This document shows positions 11,176-24,189 of a stretch of 64,000 nt of DNA, piece by piece. The stretch comes from Brachypodium distachyon (Eukaryota; Streptophyta; Magnoliopsida; Poales; Poaceae), in the NCBI RefSeq assembly GCF_000005505.3, contig NC_016131.3, positions 44,353,355-44,417,354 on the forward strand, read 5' to 3'. Both the position numbers and the translations under genes were made by a program. Positions within the stretch are counted from its first letter, which is position 1. Each line of letters begins with the position of its first letter. Below the pieces are notes generated by a model. It did not search any database, was not told the DNA's origin, and saw nothing but the letters and a program-made list of their open reading frames with translations.

Positions 11176-14100
11176 ATGAGCTGCCGCGCGGCTCCATGGA
11201 GCAGCCCGTCGCACCCCCGCGGTCGGCCCTTCCCCGCCTCGGCTCGGCTGCGTACCCCATTCGGTGAGGCCTACAAGCTCCCCCACTCTCTTCCAGGCTT
11301 CCAGCGACCCGGGCGCTTAGTTTAAAAGCTCCTGTGGATTTATATGGTGCTTAACTAGGGTTTCCTCCGTACGCTTCAAAGCTAGCTAGATGTTGCCGAC
11401 TTTTGGTGCTTTTGGCCTTTTGGGTGTGTTCCAATTTGGAAAATGGGATGATTAGAAAGTTGTGGATTCATTAGGAGACCTTTGTTTTTAGTTCTCAGCC
11501 TAACTGATGAGCCTTTGGCTCCTGGCAGGGCATATGCATGTGTGGAAGAATCCAATCCTCAAAAACTTGTCAAGAATTGGTGGTGTCCCGATGATGTTTG
11601 GACTGCCGTCTGGACTGTTCAGGTGCATGGCTTCAAGTAGCACTGGAAATGGTGGTTTTTCTCGTCCTTCTTCAACCGATGAAACACCAGTTCCAGTCTA
11701 CTCCTGGCCAGATAAGCAGGTTGACAAGATTTTGACTTACGACGTCCTATGTCCCTGGTTATGTCATGATATTTTTCTATCTGTTTAGCAAATTGTTGTC
11801 TCTATGTTTAATTTACCAATGGATTTTGCTGCTCTGTTATGAAGCATAATACAACACTTCATTCGTCTCAGTTTACTCAGCGTTTGCACTTATGCTAACT
11901 TAGTCCCAATTGAACAGACCTGGCGCATTCGATTTGCGCAGACTGAATAGATCTTGTTTTCTATTAACATGCATAACAGAGTATTGTTTTGATATATGAC
12001 AACTTTGGTGGTTAATTGGTTGATGGACATACATTCTTCATAAATCATATACAGGGTAGTGTGTGTCCTTTTGTTTTCCCTTCAGAATTCAACTCCGTAC
12101 ATCAAATTATGTGTGTATGTGTAGGCCAACTTCTAATTATAAATGTTTAAAGAAAAGTTAGTTACGCTTCTGCTATAAGCTCTATGTTCCTGTTACTGAA
12201 GGTGCTCTCTTGTTTTCAGCGACCACGAGTGTGCATTTTGGGTGGTGGGTTTGGTGGGCTGTACACTGCTCTGAGATTAGAATCTCTTGTATGGCCTGGT
12301 AATAACAAGCCTCAGGTAAAATGATGTTGCTCTTATGCTAGAAAGTTCTAGAATTGCCGGGTACTATCCTTCTTTGCATTGAAGTAGTGTGGAGTGTGGA
12401 CTGGTGTATTTGTAGTTTGTCACTTTTACTTGATGCCTATATTCTGCAATGCACTTGTCTGTGTTTGCTAATGAAATTATTTAGCATTCTAAGAAGGAAT
12501 AAAATGTTTCAGGTGTTGCTGGTTGATCAATCTGACAGATTTGTATTTAAGCCCATGCTGTATGAGCTCTTATCAGGAGGTACTGCAGTTTCAACTGTAA
12601 AAATTGCTTCTGCTAGCATATCATTATGGGCTTTTTTCACATAATTTCACTCATTGACTGTTGGACTTTGATTTGGTTGCCAGAGGTGGATGTTTGGGAA
12701 ATAGCTCCATATTTTACAGAGTTACTAAAGAACACTAGTGTTCAATTTGTGAAGGATAGTGTAAAGCTTCTGCGCCCGTCTGATCACTTAAGAAGAGAGC
12801 CTGGAGGATCTTGTACTGGCGGAGTTGTTCATCTGGAAAGTGGCACTGTTATTGAATATGATTGGTACGATGATAACACACACTACAGAATCGAATAGCT
12901 TTTTGTTCAAGGTTTTCTTAATTAGTAAATTTCTATTCCTATCAAATTTTTTCTTCGTAGTCGTAGAATCTATTTTTTATGAAATATTTCAAAAATGGGG
13001 GCAGATTTTCTGTGCTGCTAGAACATAAAATTTCGAATGCTATTGTGTTTCTTACTGACATGTGAATCTGGTCCCACCTTTCTTGAATTGCGGTTTTGTT
13101 CATAATCCCAGATTGTCACTGGTGCCCATTCCTTACACCAGGCTGTTCCTGAATCTGATTTGAATTAACATTTCTCGTGTAGCATGAGTGATAATATGTC
13201 AATGTCCTGTATCCGCAATGGGAAACTTTAGGAAAATTTTAATTTGTAATATATATACTTTCTTTAGCTAGTACTAGAACTGAGACATGTACAAGAAAAG
13301 TTTATGATGTATTGTACTTCAAGTCTTATGTTTTGCTTAGAATAAGCTGCCTGATTATGGATCTTTTGGAATGGGCAGCCAGGCTCGTTTTAGCTTTAGG
13401 GGCTGAAGCCAAAATTGATGTTGTTCCAGGATCTGCCGAACATGCAATTCCTTTCACAACTTTGGAGCATGCCTTGGTAAGAATCAATACCTCATGAAAT
13501 TGTTTAACCTTTATCTGTTTATCATCTACTATTTGGAAGTGCTACTTTGATAAAAATATACCAAAAATAAACTGAAATTTATTACTTTAAAAAAATGAGC
13601 TGTTGGCATATTTCTGGCAAAAAAAATTAAAAACGCACTGCACTACTTAATGTGATATATATATGATCTATTTTTTTCTTATTTTATTTGCAGAAAGTTG
13701 AAAGTGAATTGAAAATGTTAGAAAGGAGAAGGTTTGGTAAGAGTTCCCCACCTATTGAGGTGGCCATTGTGGGATTGGGTTACTCTGGCGTTGAGCTAGC
13801 TGCTACCATCTCTGAGAGATTAAAGAACACTGGGACCGTCAAAGCAATCAACGTTCAAACAACCATCTGTCCCAGTGCACCACCAGGAAATCGTGATGCT
13901 GCTCTGAAGGTGAGAACCTAAGAATCTACATGTTACAAGCTTCTTTGATTAACTTCATCTGATCTTCTCAAAAGTTATAATGGAAGAAAGAAAAGATTAT
14001 GTTCTCACTTTGGTCTTTCGTGCCACTAGTAAATCTTAAGACTATAATCTAAAGTTAATAAAAGCATAACTTGTTGCTTGTGCAATGTAGGACTTCATGT

Positions 14101-15410
14101 TAGTCAAACTTCTGTTCACTGTGAAGGACTGTGACAGCTTTAATGCAATGGTGCTAACTTGATAAATACCAACCAGGCAACCACTTATTTTATACCATGT
14201 GAACATATGGTTCAATGTGTTCATATACAGATATGTGGAGTAAAACATAGAAAAGTCCAGGATGTTGTTTTCTTATGTGTTGTTCTTTGAAACATATTGT
14301 TTTCATGATTTCATCTCTGAGATCCAAAACTGTGTGGAATTCCATCTTCTAAGGTAAGCATCTAATTCTGGTTGGTTTCCCACCAGGTTCTTGAATCTCA
14401 AAATATTCAACTTTTCTTGGGATATTCTGTGAGCTGCGTAAGAGAGTTTTATGCATCTGATGATTCAAGTAGCATGGCTACTGATGAAAAAGAAGCTGGT
14501 GGTGATCATAAGAAACTACTTGTGGAACTTCAACCTGCTCAAAGAGGCCTCCAGAGCCAGGTTCTGGAGGCTGATCTGGTATTATGGACAGTGGGTTCAA
14601 CATCCCAGATACCTCGGTTACAACCTCCGGATGCTCCCTATGTTATTCCTCTGAATGGCCGGGGCCAGGTAGAGACAGAGGAAACCCTTCAAGTAAAAGG
14701 CCATCCCCGAACATTTGCAATTGGTGATTCAGCAGCTCTAAGAGACCCATCAGGGAAATTTCTCCCAGCCAACGCACAGGTAAGACATTACTGGATTGAC
14801 TTTAAGCATTATGTTTTCCTCGCAGTTTCGTACTAGTGATGATTTTGCTATCTCCCAGGTTGCTTTTCAGCAAGCAGATTTTGCTGGCTGGAATATCTGG
14901 GCAGCAATTAATGACCGGCCTCTTCTGCCGTTCAGGTTCAAATCGGCTAGTCGCACCTTTTTCTTGTTCTTTTCATTACACCAAGCATTGTCTTTTTCTT
15001 TTCTTGCTGATACTCCCATCATATTAGTTGGAAGGGTGAAACTGCATAGAAGAGCTGAATATGTCATGTGTATTTCCCAGGTTCCAAAATCTTGGTGAGA
15101 TGATGACACTTGGTAGAAATGATGCTGCGATAACAGCAAGTTTCATCGAGGGCCTGACCTTAGAAGGACCTTTAGGACATGCTGGTATGGGCCCTCCCGG
15201 GCACGTCAGTTCACTTTTGTGTTGCTTGATAGCGTTTCTTGTAAGAGTAAAATTCAACCTGGATGTGCAGCTAGGAAGCTTGTATACTGCCTCAGGATGC
15301 CCACGGATGAGCACCGGGTGAAGGTTGGACTCAGCTGGTTCACAAAAGGTGCCGTCGATTCACTTGCATCTCTGCAGAACGCAGTAAGTAACATGATTGC
15401 AAGCTCCTGA
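11176..15410 (+). CDS. NDC1: NAD(P)H dehydrogenase C1, type II, plastid (11 exons)
   Basis: This is a single-subunit flavoprotein that oxidises NAD(P)H and reduces plastoquinone-type quinones; in plants it is linked to plastoglobules, prenylquinone metabolism and vitamin K1 synthesis. Exons: 11176-11263, 11529-11719, 12220-12315, 12513-12579, 12684-12864, 13383-13476, 13694-13909, 14387-14779, 14859-14935, 15081-15184, 15271-15410; all introns are GT-AG and the total is 548 residues. The first ~90 residues are Arg/Ser/Pro-rich and look like a plastid transit peptide. The FAD-binding CILGGGFGGLY opens exon 3 (about residue 98), and the NAD(P)H-binding IVGLGYSGVELA lies in exon 7 (about residue 264). 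FAIGDSAALRD and the tail EGLTLEGPLGHAARK are typical of the family. The start was chosen because only this frame meets exon 2 in phase; the nearby ATG at 11197 gives a stop in exon 2. Confidence 0.93.
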
Positions 15411-15922
15411 CCAAAAAGACAAGAGTGGCCATGTACGCAACCTTTCTAATCCATGAACTTAATGTGCTGGACAATGTATTCGAGATCTGTACTACGTCCG
15501 TAATTTTCATATCGTCGAATAGTTGTTGCACCTACTGCACTATATTTAGCGTGCCCTAAACTGATGATGTCTGTGCTGTTATATACTCATAAATGTTGAT
15601 GTGTATGTGTAGAGTTCGATATGAAAATATTAACTAAAGATCCCCAAGGGGAAAATGAAAATATTAACAGTAATCACTTGCGATTTGCGAAACATACCAA
15701 TCGAAGAAAAGCCTCCTCACATGGGGACTATTCCTGATCTGAGCACAGGGACTCAGGGAGTAAGGAGACCGTGGTTGGCGCGTGGTTGGTGAGGGCCGGT
15801 TGACTGCTCCTACTAAAGTCGAACTCCATTTGTTGTTGTAGGTGGCCAGCAATTTTCCTCCTCCTAACCCCAGCGCTCCTTCCTCCGCCGCCACCAACCG
15901 TTCCCGCTGCCCGCCTCCTGCC

Positions 15923-16864
15923 ATGGATCCCGACTCCGAGATCAGCTTCGACTTCCCGCCCTACCTCTGCCAGTACAAGAGCGGCCGCGTCGTCCGCCCC
16001 GGCGGCAACGCCATCGCCCCCGCCGGCACCGACCCCCTCACCGGCGTCGTCTCCAAGGACATCCACGTCGGCGCCGCCCGCGCGCGCGTCTACCTCCCGC
16101 CCGACGCCGCCGCCGCCAAGCTCCCCGTCGTCGTCTACTTCCACGGCGGCGGCTTCGTCGTGGGATCGCCCGCGCGCCCCTCCACCCACGCCTACCTCAA
16201 CGACCTCGTCGCCCGCTCCGGCGCCATCGGCGTGTCCGTCTACTACGGCCTCGCGCCGGAGCGCGCGCTCCCCGCGGCGTACGAGGACGGCTGGGCCGCC
16301 GTGCAGTGGGCTGCCTCGGGCGCCGACCCGTGGCTGCTCGACCACGCCGATCTCTCCCGCGTCTTCCTCTCCGGCTGCAGCGCCGGCGCCAACATCGCGC
16401 ACAACATGGCCGTCCGGGCCGGCTCGGCCGGCGCGCTGCCAGACGGCGTGAAGATCCGCGGGCTCATGGTGGTTCACCCTTACTTCACCGGCAAGGAGCC
16501 CGTGGGCGCGGAAGCGGCGTTGGGCCCCGACGTGCGGGAGTTCATGGACCGGACATGGCGGTTCGTGTTCCCGGGCACGTCAGGGCTGGACGACCCGCGC
16601 GTGAACCCGTTCGTGGACTGCGCGGCGCGCGCCGCCTCGGCGGCGATCCCGTGCGAGCGCGTGCTTGTGTGCGTGGCCGAGACCGACTACCTGCTCAAGG
16701 AACGGGCGCTGTGGTACGCCAAGGAGCTCAAGGCCAGCGGCTATGGCGGCGAGGTGGAGGTGTTCGAGTCCAAGGGCGTCGGCCACGCGTTCCAATTCGA
16801 CAAGCTCGACTCCGAGGAGGGCGTCAAGCTGCAGGAGAGCCTTGTGGCCTTCATGAAGAAATGA
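15923..16864 (+). CDS. CXE-type carboxylesterase 1 (alpha/beta hydrolase)
   Basis: A single-exon gene of 313 residues, the usual size of plant class-I CXE proteins (GID1/HSL family). These hydrolyse carboxylic esters of small metabolites or xenobiotics, normally in the cytosol. The oxyanion-hole motif HGGG is at residues 74-77, the nucleophile elbow GCSAG centres on Ser153, and Asp255 (VAETD) and His288 (GVGHAF) complete the triad, so it should be active. The N-terminal QYKSGRV motif is typical. An open frame extends 27 codons upstream but has no ATG, so the ATG at 15923 is the start. It lies about 510 bp after the NDC1 stop in the same direction and converges on CXE-2. GC at third positions is extreme. 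The natural substrate cannot be read from sequence. Confidence 0.93.
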   Translation: MDPDSEISFDFPPYLCQYKSGRVVRPGGNAIAPAGTDPLTGVVSKDIHVGAARARVYLPPDAAAAKLPVVVYFHGGGFVVGSPARPSTHAYLNDLVARSGAIGVSVYYGLAPERALPAAYEDGWAAVQWAASGADPWLLDHADLSRVFLSGCSAGANIAHNMAVRAGSAGALPDGVKIRGLMVVHPYFTGKEPVGAEAALGPDVREFMDRTWRFVFPGTSGLDDPRVNPFVDCAARAASAAIPCERVLVCVAETDYLLKERALWYAKELKASGYGGEVEVFESKGVGHAFQFDKLDSEEGVKLQESLVAFMKK

Positions 16865-17437
16865 GGATGAAGATGACGGCCGGCGGAGTCGATATGGGAA
16901 TCGGGATTCACAACTCGGCAATTTGATGCTTCGAATAATAGTCTTTCGAAAAAGTTTGAGCTGTAATGCGCGCGTGCAAACTTATAGTATGATGATTCAT
17001 TGGTGATTATAATGGAACAGATTTCTATATCTTGTTTGATCGATTCCTACTCAGATTGATTACAAAAGGAAATGCGTTTATACTTCAGCTTCCCAGATCT
17101 GGAGGCCCCTGGCTCAAATGCCACATTCTCTTTGCAGATTTGGAGTTCATTTGATTGGGGTTCCCCTTTGGGCTTTGGCTAGTTGTCTTGTCCCTCCCCC
17201 ATGGGAAACTGACTCAAATGCCTGCCATAGAAATCAAAATTCCCCTGTTCCTTCTGCATTCAAACGTCCTAAAAGCTTCCCTGGCCGAATGGGCAGACAA
17301 ATTTAAAAAGTTCATTTAGTTTCACAAAAAAAATTATATGTGATGCCTACAGAAGAGTTTACGTGTTGTGATAATTTATTCACTAGTTCAAAAAAGATGC
17401 AGAAGTTGTCTTCATTGTTTTAAAAAAAATCTATGTA

Positions 17438-17541
17438 CTCCCTCTGTTAGTTCAGTTCTGAACTAAAACTACGACAAGAATTATGGAACGGATAGTTCAG
17501 TTTGAATTAAAACTACGACAAGAATCATGAAACGGAGGAAG
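17438..17541. mobile_element. Stowaway MITE, internally duplicated
   Basis: Ends CTCCCTCTG and CGGAGGAAG lie between TA dinucleotides. Inside, the phrase AAAACTACGACAAGAAT occurs twice in direct order (about 17466 and 17507), followed once by TATGGAACGGA and once by CATGAAACGGA, so the right arm appears to have been duplicated. Confidence 0.75.
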
Positions 17542-18082
17542 TATATTGTAAAAAACAATGTTCACCGAAATTTTGCAGTAATTTGTTCACTAAAGGTAAA
17601 AATTGTGGAATTTGATCTCAAAGTAAAAACTTCTCATATACATGCAAAAATGATCATTACTTTATAATAATTTGTTCAAGTAAATATGTAATTTGTAACC
17701 ATGGTTCAGAAAAAATGACCATGTACACTAGAAACTATTCATCTTCTCATAATAATTTGTTCACCAGCTTAATAGCGTAAATATGAATGCTCATGTTTCC
17801 TTGCCACAATTATACCAATACTTAGTTTTTTTAGGGAAATTATACCAATACTTAGTTAGTTGCACATCATGATTAAAAGGATAAAAGAGTAATACTAAAA
17901 CATGAACTATCAATGTACCCTATTTAGACCTAAATATAAAAAATATTGTATCATCCAAGGTTAAAAAATTCAGAATTTTCTGAAATTTTGGTAATATCGA
18001 TGAGCCTCGAAGTTTCAGTCTTTCAATATAGTCCACCGCAAATTAGATTATGTAAACTTGCTCCATTATAAAAAATGTAGTA

Positions 18083-18125
18083 CTCCCTTCAATCCATAAT
18101 AACTGTCTCTCTGGATCGGAGGAAG
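18083..18125. mobile_element. Minimal Stowaway MITE (43 bp)
   Basis: Only the two inverted ends remain, CTCCCTTCAATCCA and TGGATCGGAGGAAG, flanked by TA on both sides. Nearly all of the interior is gone. Confidence 0.65.
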
Positions 18126-18628
18126 TACGTTGTTTGTCTTTTATTAACTTGTGCTAGACAAATTTATGTTCCACTACAATTTTGACAAAATTTGGTAAAA
18201 TTGCAGAGGAATTTCAACACCAAAATCAAAAAAAGTTTCTGAAATTTCAGTAATTTTGGTGAGCACAGATATTTTGCCCAAAGGGAAATTTTAGGCCTCA
18301 GAATCAAGTGAACTATAAAATGTCGCAGTTTTGGCCAGATGAGTGGGATGACGTCTCGTGGCCGTTCCACCCAACGTCCCAATCCCACCAAACCCGCTAG
18401 CTCAGTACACATTATTCATTTATTTGACCGCACACTACGCATTATTTGTTTATCGAGGAACAGAAACATCCGATGATTGCATCGACAAGACCACAACTGA
18501 CGAACAACAAACTACGGGGGAGTTCTCCCAGGCTCAAACATGGCCCAATCTCAGAGTCACAGGCATGAAATTATTCCTTCACGGGGCACACCTTCCATTT
18601 CCTTGCAGGCTCGCTCGCGCAGCCGCTC

Positions 18629-19615
18629 TCACTTGCGGAGGAAGCTGAGGATGCGTTCCTGCATCTCGACTGTTTTCTCGGAGCGCGGGTTCATGCAGTA
18701 GAAGACGTGCCCTTCGCCCATGGACTCGAGCAGCTCCACCTGGCCGCCGTAGCCGCTGGCCTTGAGGCTCTCGTAGTACCAGACGCCCCTGTCCCGGAGC
18801 CCGTCCTTCTCGGCCACGCAGACGAGCACGCGCTCCCCCGCGATGCGCGCCGCGCTGCCCCCGGCCGCCTCCGAGAACGGGTTCGACAGCGGGTCGTCCA
18901 GCCCCAGCGGCGCATCAGGGTACAGGAACTTCCAGAACGCGTCGGCCTTGGCCTTCTCCTCTTTCCCCGTCGTGGCTTCCTTGCCGATGTCCGCCACGCC
19001 GCTGAAGTACGGGTGCACGATCAGGACCCCCTTGATGCCGATCCCGAGCCCGAGGCCGCCCTGCTGCTCGCCGGCGCGCACGGCCATGACGTGCGCGATT
19101 GTTCCCCCGGCGCTTCCCCCAGCTAAGAACACGCGGGAGAAGTCGCCGTGGTCGAGCAGCCATGGCTCCTGGCTGGTGCCGCTGGCCGTGGCGTGGGAGG
19201 CCACCCACTTGAGCCCCTCCCAGGCGTCATCGTACGCGGCGGGGAGCGCGTGCTCTGGCGCGAGGCGGTACTCTAGCGCGACCGCCAGGACGTTGGCGGC
19301 CGCGACGAGGCCGTTGAGGTAGCCGTGCGTCATCGGGTCGGCGGCCGAGCCGATGACGTAGGCACCGCCGTGGAAGTACACGACGACCGGCAGCTTGTTG
19401 TTGCCATGGTCGGCGCCGGGCGGGAGGAAGACGCGCGCCCAGAGGCCGGTGGACGGGTCGATGACGACGTCCTTGGAGGTGACGCCCGTGGCCGGGTCGA
19501 CGCCGGCCGGGATTGGGGGGAAGTTCATGAACCGCTCCACGCGGCCGCTCTTGTACTGGCGGATGATGGGGAAGAACTCGAAGCTCACCTCTTCGTCCGC
19601 GCCCGGTGCCGCCAT
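18629..19615 (-). CDS. CXE-type carboxylesterase 2 (HGGA variant)
   Basis: A single-exon gene of 328 residues. The catalytic triad is visible: Ser168 in GGSAG, Asp271 in VAEKD, His303 in GEGHVF. The oxyanion-hole motif is HGGA (82-85) rather than HGGG, an unusual change also present in CXE-3 at 29 kb, which is by eye its closest relative (shared PAGVDPATGV-SKDVVI, SGVADIGKE, SEAAGGSAAR). The start ATG is the first in frame and gives the normal N-terminus before RQYKSGRVER. It converges with CXE-1. Esterase activity on small metabolites is the family expectation; the effect of Gly to Ala in the oxyanion loop is unknown. Confidence 0.92.
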   Translation of the reverse strand: MAAPGADEEVSFEFFPIIRQYKSGRVERFMNFPPIPAGVDPATGVTSKDVVIDPSTGLWARVFLPPGADHGNNKLPVVVYFHGGAYVIGSAADPMTHGYLNGLVAAANVLAVALEYRLAPEHALPAAYDDAWEGLKWVASHATASGTSQEPWLLDHGDFSRVFLAGGSAGGTIAHVMAVRAGEQQGGLGLGIGIKGVLIVHPYFSGVADIGKEATTGKEEKAKADAFWKFLYPDAPLGLDDPLSNPFSEAAGGSAARIAGERVLVCVAEKDGLRDRGVWYYESLKASGYGGQVELLESMGEGHVFYCMNPRSEKTVEMQERILSFLRK

Positions 19616-22600
19616 TGGATGGGGACGGCGGGCAGAGCTCTGGTCGCGCTAGTCTTTGCTCGTGGGCTGCTGGCGTTGCTTCGAGCCTCAGCTCTCGATC
19701 GCGGCCCTTTGTTGGCGAAGAAATGGAGGATGTTGAGGCTGAGAGATTGGTTCACCGAACGTCCACCGAAAGGCTGGGCGGTTGGTGTAGTGGCGAATTG
19801 GCGGATACAACAAGCAGTGTATTCGATTCGAGGGGTCCATTTGGTGCGTGCCAGAGGCAGAGCAATGTTGGTGACAGTGGTATAACTGTCGGTAGTGATC
19901 AGTGACCACTGATCACTGGGGAACGTGGGAATCAAAAGCTGCAATAGTGCAATCGGTCCTTGTAGCTCTCCTTTTTTTTCTTGGAATACCTTGTAGCTCT
20001 CTTTTTAAGGTGATTCTAAAACAATCGTGCTAGAATTGGCGAAATGGGCCCGAGGCTTCTAGAAGACCTGCAACTGGTTAGCTTTTCTTTTTTAGAACTA
20101 GCAACTAGTTTTTCTTTTAACTGAACTAGCAACTGGTTAGTTTGGCCTAAAACACAAAACAGTGTCTGCAACCGTAGCGAAGCCATTGGATGGGCTGTAG
20201 TCCACCCTGGGATTTTCTACCGGCCCATAATACTGTCCCAGAATAGAAGAAAATGATAGCCCAGCCCATCTGAGCAGTCCATAGATCGATCCTAGGTTTT
20301 GGCCTCATCTTCCAGCGGATCGGTCATCTGGCTGGTGGCAGGTCTTGTCCATAATCTGTCCATCTCTTCCGTAACTATACCTATCTAAAAAATACGAACC
20401 GTTTCTTTCACCACGCGGTTTCGTCGTTCGTCAAACCGCGGGCAATCCCGATCCAACACGTTGTGGCGCGCCTCTCGCCCCTCTCACACGCACCTAAAAA
20501 AAAAGTCTCTTCCAGGTGCCGCGGCGGCGAGATACGGACTGTGACGGAGGCACCGTACCTCCCACGTCGCCGCATCCCCGTCCCTCACGTGCCACCGTGA
20601 TCAGCATGAATATTTCACTATTAATAACTCAATTTCAGAGGCTAGACGCTAGACTGCCGCTTTGTGCTTAATTGAGTTTTTAATTAAATGTTTAACGCAT
20701 GATTAACTCTTAAATGAGCATATTTACATGCTTAGTGTAATTATTGCAGATCTGTGTGTTCTAGGCACAAATTCTTCATCTTGGAGTGAGGAAAAAGAAA
20801 GAAGACCAACTAAATCATCAACTACAAGTCTCTAAAGGATCTACGTGAGCAGATATGAGATAACTTGAAGGACTTACCTGCAAAACTTCCAACCACTCCA
20901 TCTTTTAGCTAAGAGGCAGCTGTCTGCCTGCGAGAGAAGGGGGGCGCTCGAGAGGAAAGGAACCAGGAAAGAAGAGAGGAAGAAGAAGAGGAGAGAAGAG
21001 ACCATGGAGGGAGATGGAGTTCCCTGTTCTTGAAGATGAAGTCCTGAAGATCACCTTATCCACTGTCTTCTCCCTTGCTTTACTTGCTCAAAAATCCGGT
21101 GACAAGTCCAAGCTTTTCCCTGTCTATTCTCTTGCTTCCCTTGCTGTGTGTGATCTGAATTCGAAACCCTAGCTGAAACCTCTCCTTTTAGTAAAACAGT
21201 GCTTAGATCTGTGGTTGTAGTGCTGAATTCCGTGTTAATCGTTGCTCTAGTTCATGAATCGTCGTTGAATTCAGTAAAAGTGCAGTAGAGTGTTCAAGTT
21301 TCAGTTTACTAGTGTTGTTTTGTTTGGATTTCAGTATTTCACTCTGATCTGATCTCTTCCGTGTCTAAAACCCTTGCTTCTTACTCTGTCTTGTCAATTT
21401 GCTTGCTGTAGTTCATAGTTTTACTAAGTTGATTTAATTTTGCAGTTCTTTAAGCCAAAAAATTAGATCCAGTAGATTTTAGAGTCTATTTAATTTCTGA
21501 AACCTTCAACACCTTAAAATTGTGAGTCTAGCTTTGAGAATTAGTTGAAATTCGAAACTCACTCCCTGTGGAGAACACGACATAAACCTCAATATTTGCA
21601 TCGATCACACCGCCGGCTCCTCATTCACCGCTACCACCACGACTCCTCCTCCGATATGGTTTGTGGTTGGACTTGGGCTGGAGGCACTGGGTTTAGCCAC
21701 GATTGGGATCTCAGAGCTTGGGGTTAACACGATGCAGAGAGAGAACGAGGAGGAGAGTAGAGCAAGGGCGCGTCACGGGGAGATCAAAGGTATGAAAGTT
21801 ACGATTGAAAACCTGAATCGATCCATGAGATGATGAGAATGAATTTGGCGGTTTCGATTTTGAAAGAAATGGTCGGGAGCGAGAGAATCGAAGGAGAATT
21901 CGAGACGGCGGCGTGCACCTGAACTGCAGGCGCATCCGCATGCTGTTCTGTGTCTCTCGACCGAAGAAGACGATGCGTGGTGGCTGGGCTGGGCTGGAAC
22001 TAAAGGAGAGGGATAGAAGCTGGACTGGATGGGTGTTGGCCCAAAGCAATGAAATTGTTTTCCTTCTAATTAAAAAAATAAAGCAAAATCAAATGCACCC
22101 AGAAAATAAACGAAAAAAATAACAAAGACTGAATGAAATATCTTTGAGACAATAAAGTATTCTCATAGCCAAATTTAAAATCTTTTCAAATATGTGGTGC
22201 GGACCGTGGGCAGCTTACGGGTATTTCGGCTAGTCTTTCTTAAAATCTGGAGAGTGCCCTAAAAAAATAAATCTGGAGAGTATTCCCCTCAAAAAATAAA
22301 ATCTGGAGAGAAAATAGAGGGTGTGATCTGTCCGCCTGGCCCACCTGTCACCCAGTTCTCGCTCGATTTTGCTTTCTCCCAGAGACCCAGACGCCGCGGT
22401 GCCTTCTCGAGTAGCGCCGCCGTGCTTCTCCTCTCCTCCTTCTGCAGCCGAACCATCCCTCCGCCTCTGTACTCCTCCTAGCCTCCCCAGCCGGAGACCT
22501 GCTCGCTTCACAGAGAGAAATTGCCGCCAGCCGGAGACCGAATCGCCGTCCCCGGAGAACGACTCACCGGAGCTGGAGACCCTCGTTGCTGGGCGTTGGG

Positions 22601-22823
22601 CCGCCGCCATGGACCCACCTGGTCCAAATGCTGCTGCGCTCGTGCCGCTCGATTAGCCACCGCCAAGATCTCTCCCGCCCCCGCGCCAACACCCCCACCC
22701 CCCTGCTGCTCCGGTTTCTCGGGCCCTGTTGCGCGCGGCTTCTCTGCCCCCGCTGCCAACCTACCAGGAGTTTCGACTTTCGAGAAATGGCCATCCGAAC
22801 AGAGGTTTGTTCTTTCTTTATTA

Positions 22824-22943
22824 CTCGCTCCGTCTCATATTAAATATTAAGTGACTTAAATTTGTCTAAAAATAGATGTATCTATATACCAAAATTCGTC
22901 GTATACATGTAATATTTCGGCACTTAATGTAGGACCGACGGAG
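22824..22943. mobile_element. Stowaway MITE, subfamily with TAAGTGACTTAAATTTGTC
   Basis: Ends CTCGCTCCGTC and GACGGAG are flanked by TA. The inner phrases AAGTGACTTAAATTTGTC and ACATGTAATATTTCGG recur in the elements at 44522 and 61343. Confidence 0.82.
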
Positions 22944-24189
22944 TATTATTTTGGTGCTGTTCTTGCAACATCTCCGTATCTTGAGTAAGAATTACTTTTG
23001 CATTGATATGTTCGTGTAGTGATACTGATATGTATGTATTTTTTTCCCATGAGCAGTGAGTATTACATGCACGTATGGATTTTATTAGAACACATGGATG
23101 TGCACATATTTTCATTTTCTGAATAGCACATGACAATGTGTTCTTGTTCTTGTTCGAGCAGCGGTTTGTATGGATTTTATTCATCAGCCGTGAATGTTTA
23201 TTTTTCTCATGAGTAGTTAGTATTTTTATTACATGTATGTATGCATATAATACTGTCATGAGCAGGATTTTTGTAAACTGAGACTCGCCCATTTGGTCGT
23301 CCTTGCCAAGTTTCTGTCTATGCAGACATTGCTATGATACATACATGCTGAAAAATAGCCCGGCATTCCTTCTCATTTCTTTTTACTCAAGCTGCAATTG
23401 ATCAGTTTCATACGTGCAAAATCATAGAAGGAGAGTAGTATTAATTATGTTCAAAGTATGTGCAAAATATATTAAAATGAGAAAATAGTGCAATGGACAA
23501 ATGAGGAGGACAAATAAAGTACCATTGGGTACCAAGGTATTTTCTCCATCCCCATTTGTCCACACAGCCCCCAAATGGACAAATGGGGGCTTACTACTAT
23601 GAAAACACGAGTAAACCTTCTAGCTGGATTTGGCCTGCAAAAAGAAATCAAAAGCTAACGATACGCTAGCAACCACCAACAAACAGGATGCAGATAACCA
23701 ATGGTACCAATCAATACCATGGCAAAAGGGCAGAATTATGTGTCACGTGTAACCTTTTATGTGCATATTGGGCTTCAGATAAATTATTGTAATTATTGGT
23801 CCAAGGGTAACCTCCTGTATGTTGGGTTTCAGAAAAATTATATATGTGTGTGTGAAGTAATTGCCATATGGATTAGACGAGTTGAGTGAGCACTAGCAAT
23901 GTCACCTTCCTTTCTTTATTTTTTAACCATATTTTAGCTTATCTTTTGCTGGTTTAACAATCCCTCTCAGCTTTTATTTGCTAGATTGTGGCTAGGATTT
24001 CATGCAGGGTTAATCAAAGCATGCTGACCATGACAGGTTGCTGGTTTCGGGCTGGTGCGCTGCACAGCAGGCCATTCCTCGAATCAGAGCACGAGACATT
24101 TGTACCCAGATGTCTGACTTGTCAATTGCTCATTGGATATAATATGGATGAATATGGCGTACTCGTTCCGTTCCTGAATGTAAGAAGTC

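Larger units (their letters stand above)
16865..18628. other. AT-rich spacer between two convergent CXE genes
   Basis: This holds the 3' ends of CXE-1 and CXE-2. Two small Stowaway-like elements (17438-17541, 18083-18125) lie within it. The segment 17120-17300 has a short open frame without recognisable content. I see no gene. Confidence 0.5.

Noticed and set aside
11197..11267. Alternative NDC1 start at the ATG at 11197 (MEQPV)
   Set aside because: Spliced at the GTGAGG donor it enters exon 2 in the wrong phase and meets TAG; the ATG at 11176 is in phase.
15842..15922. Longer N-terminus for CXE-1
   Set aside because: The upstream extension begins with GTG, not ATG; no ATG exists in frame before 15923.
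15728..16477. 249-residue open frame antisense to CXE-1
   Set aside because: Gly/Ala/Val-rich shadow of a real esterase gene.
22369..22656. 95-residue open frame in a GC-rich segment
   Set aside because: Pro/Ser-rich, no homologue or splice partner recognised; kept only as a note on the spacer.
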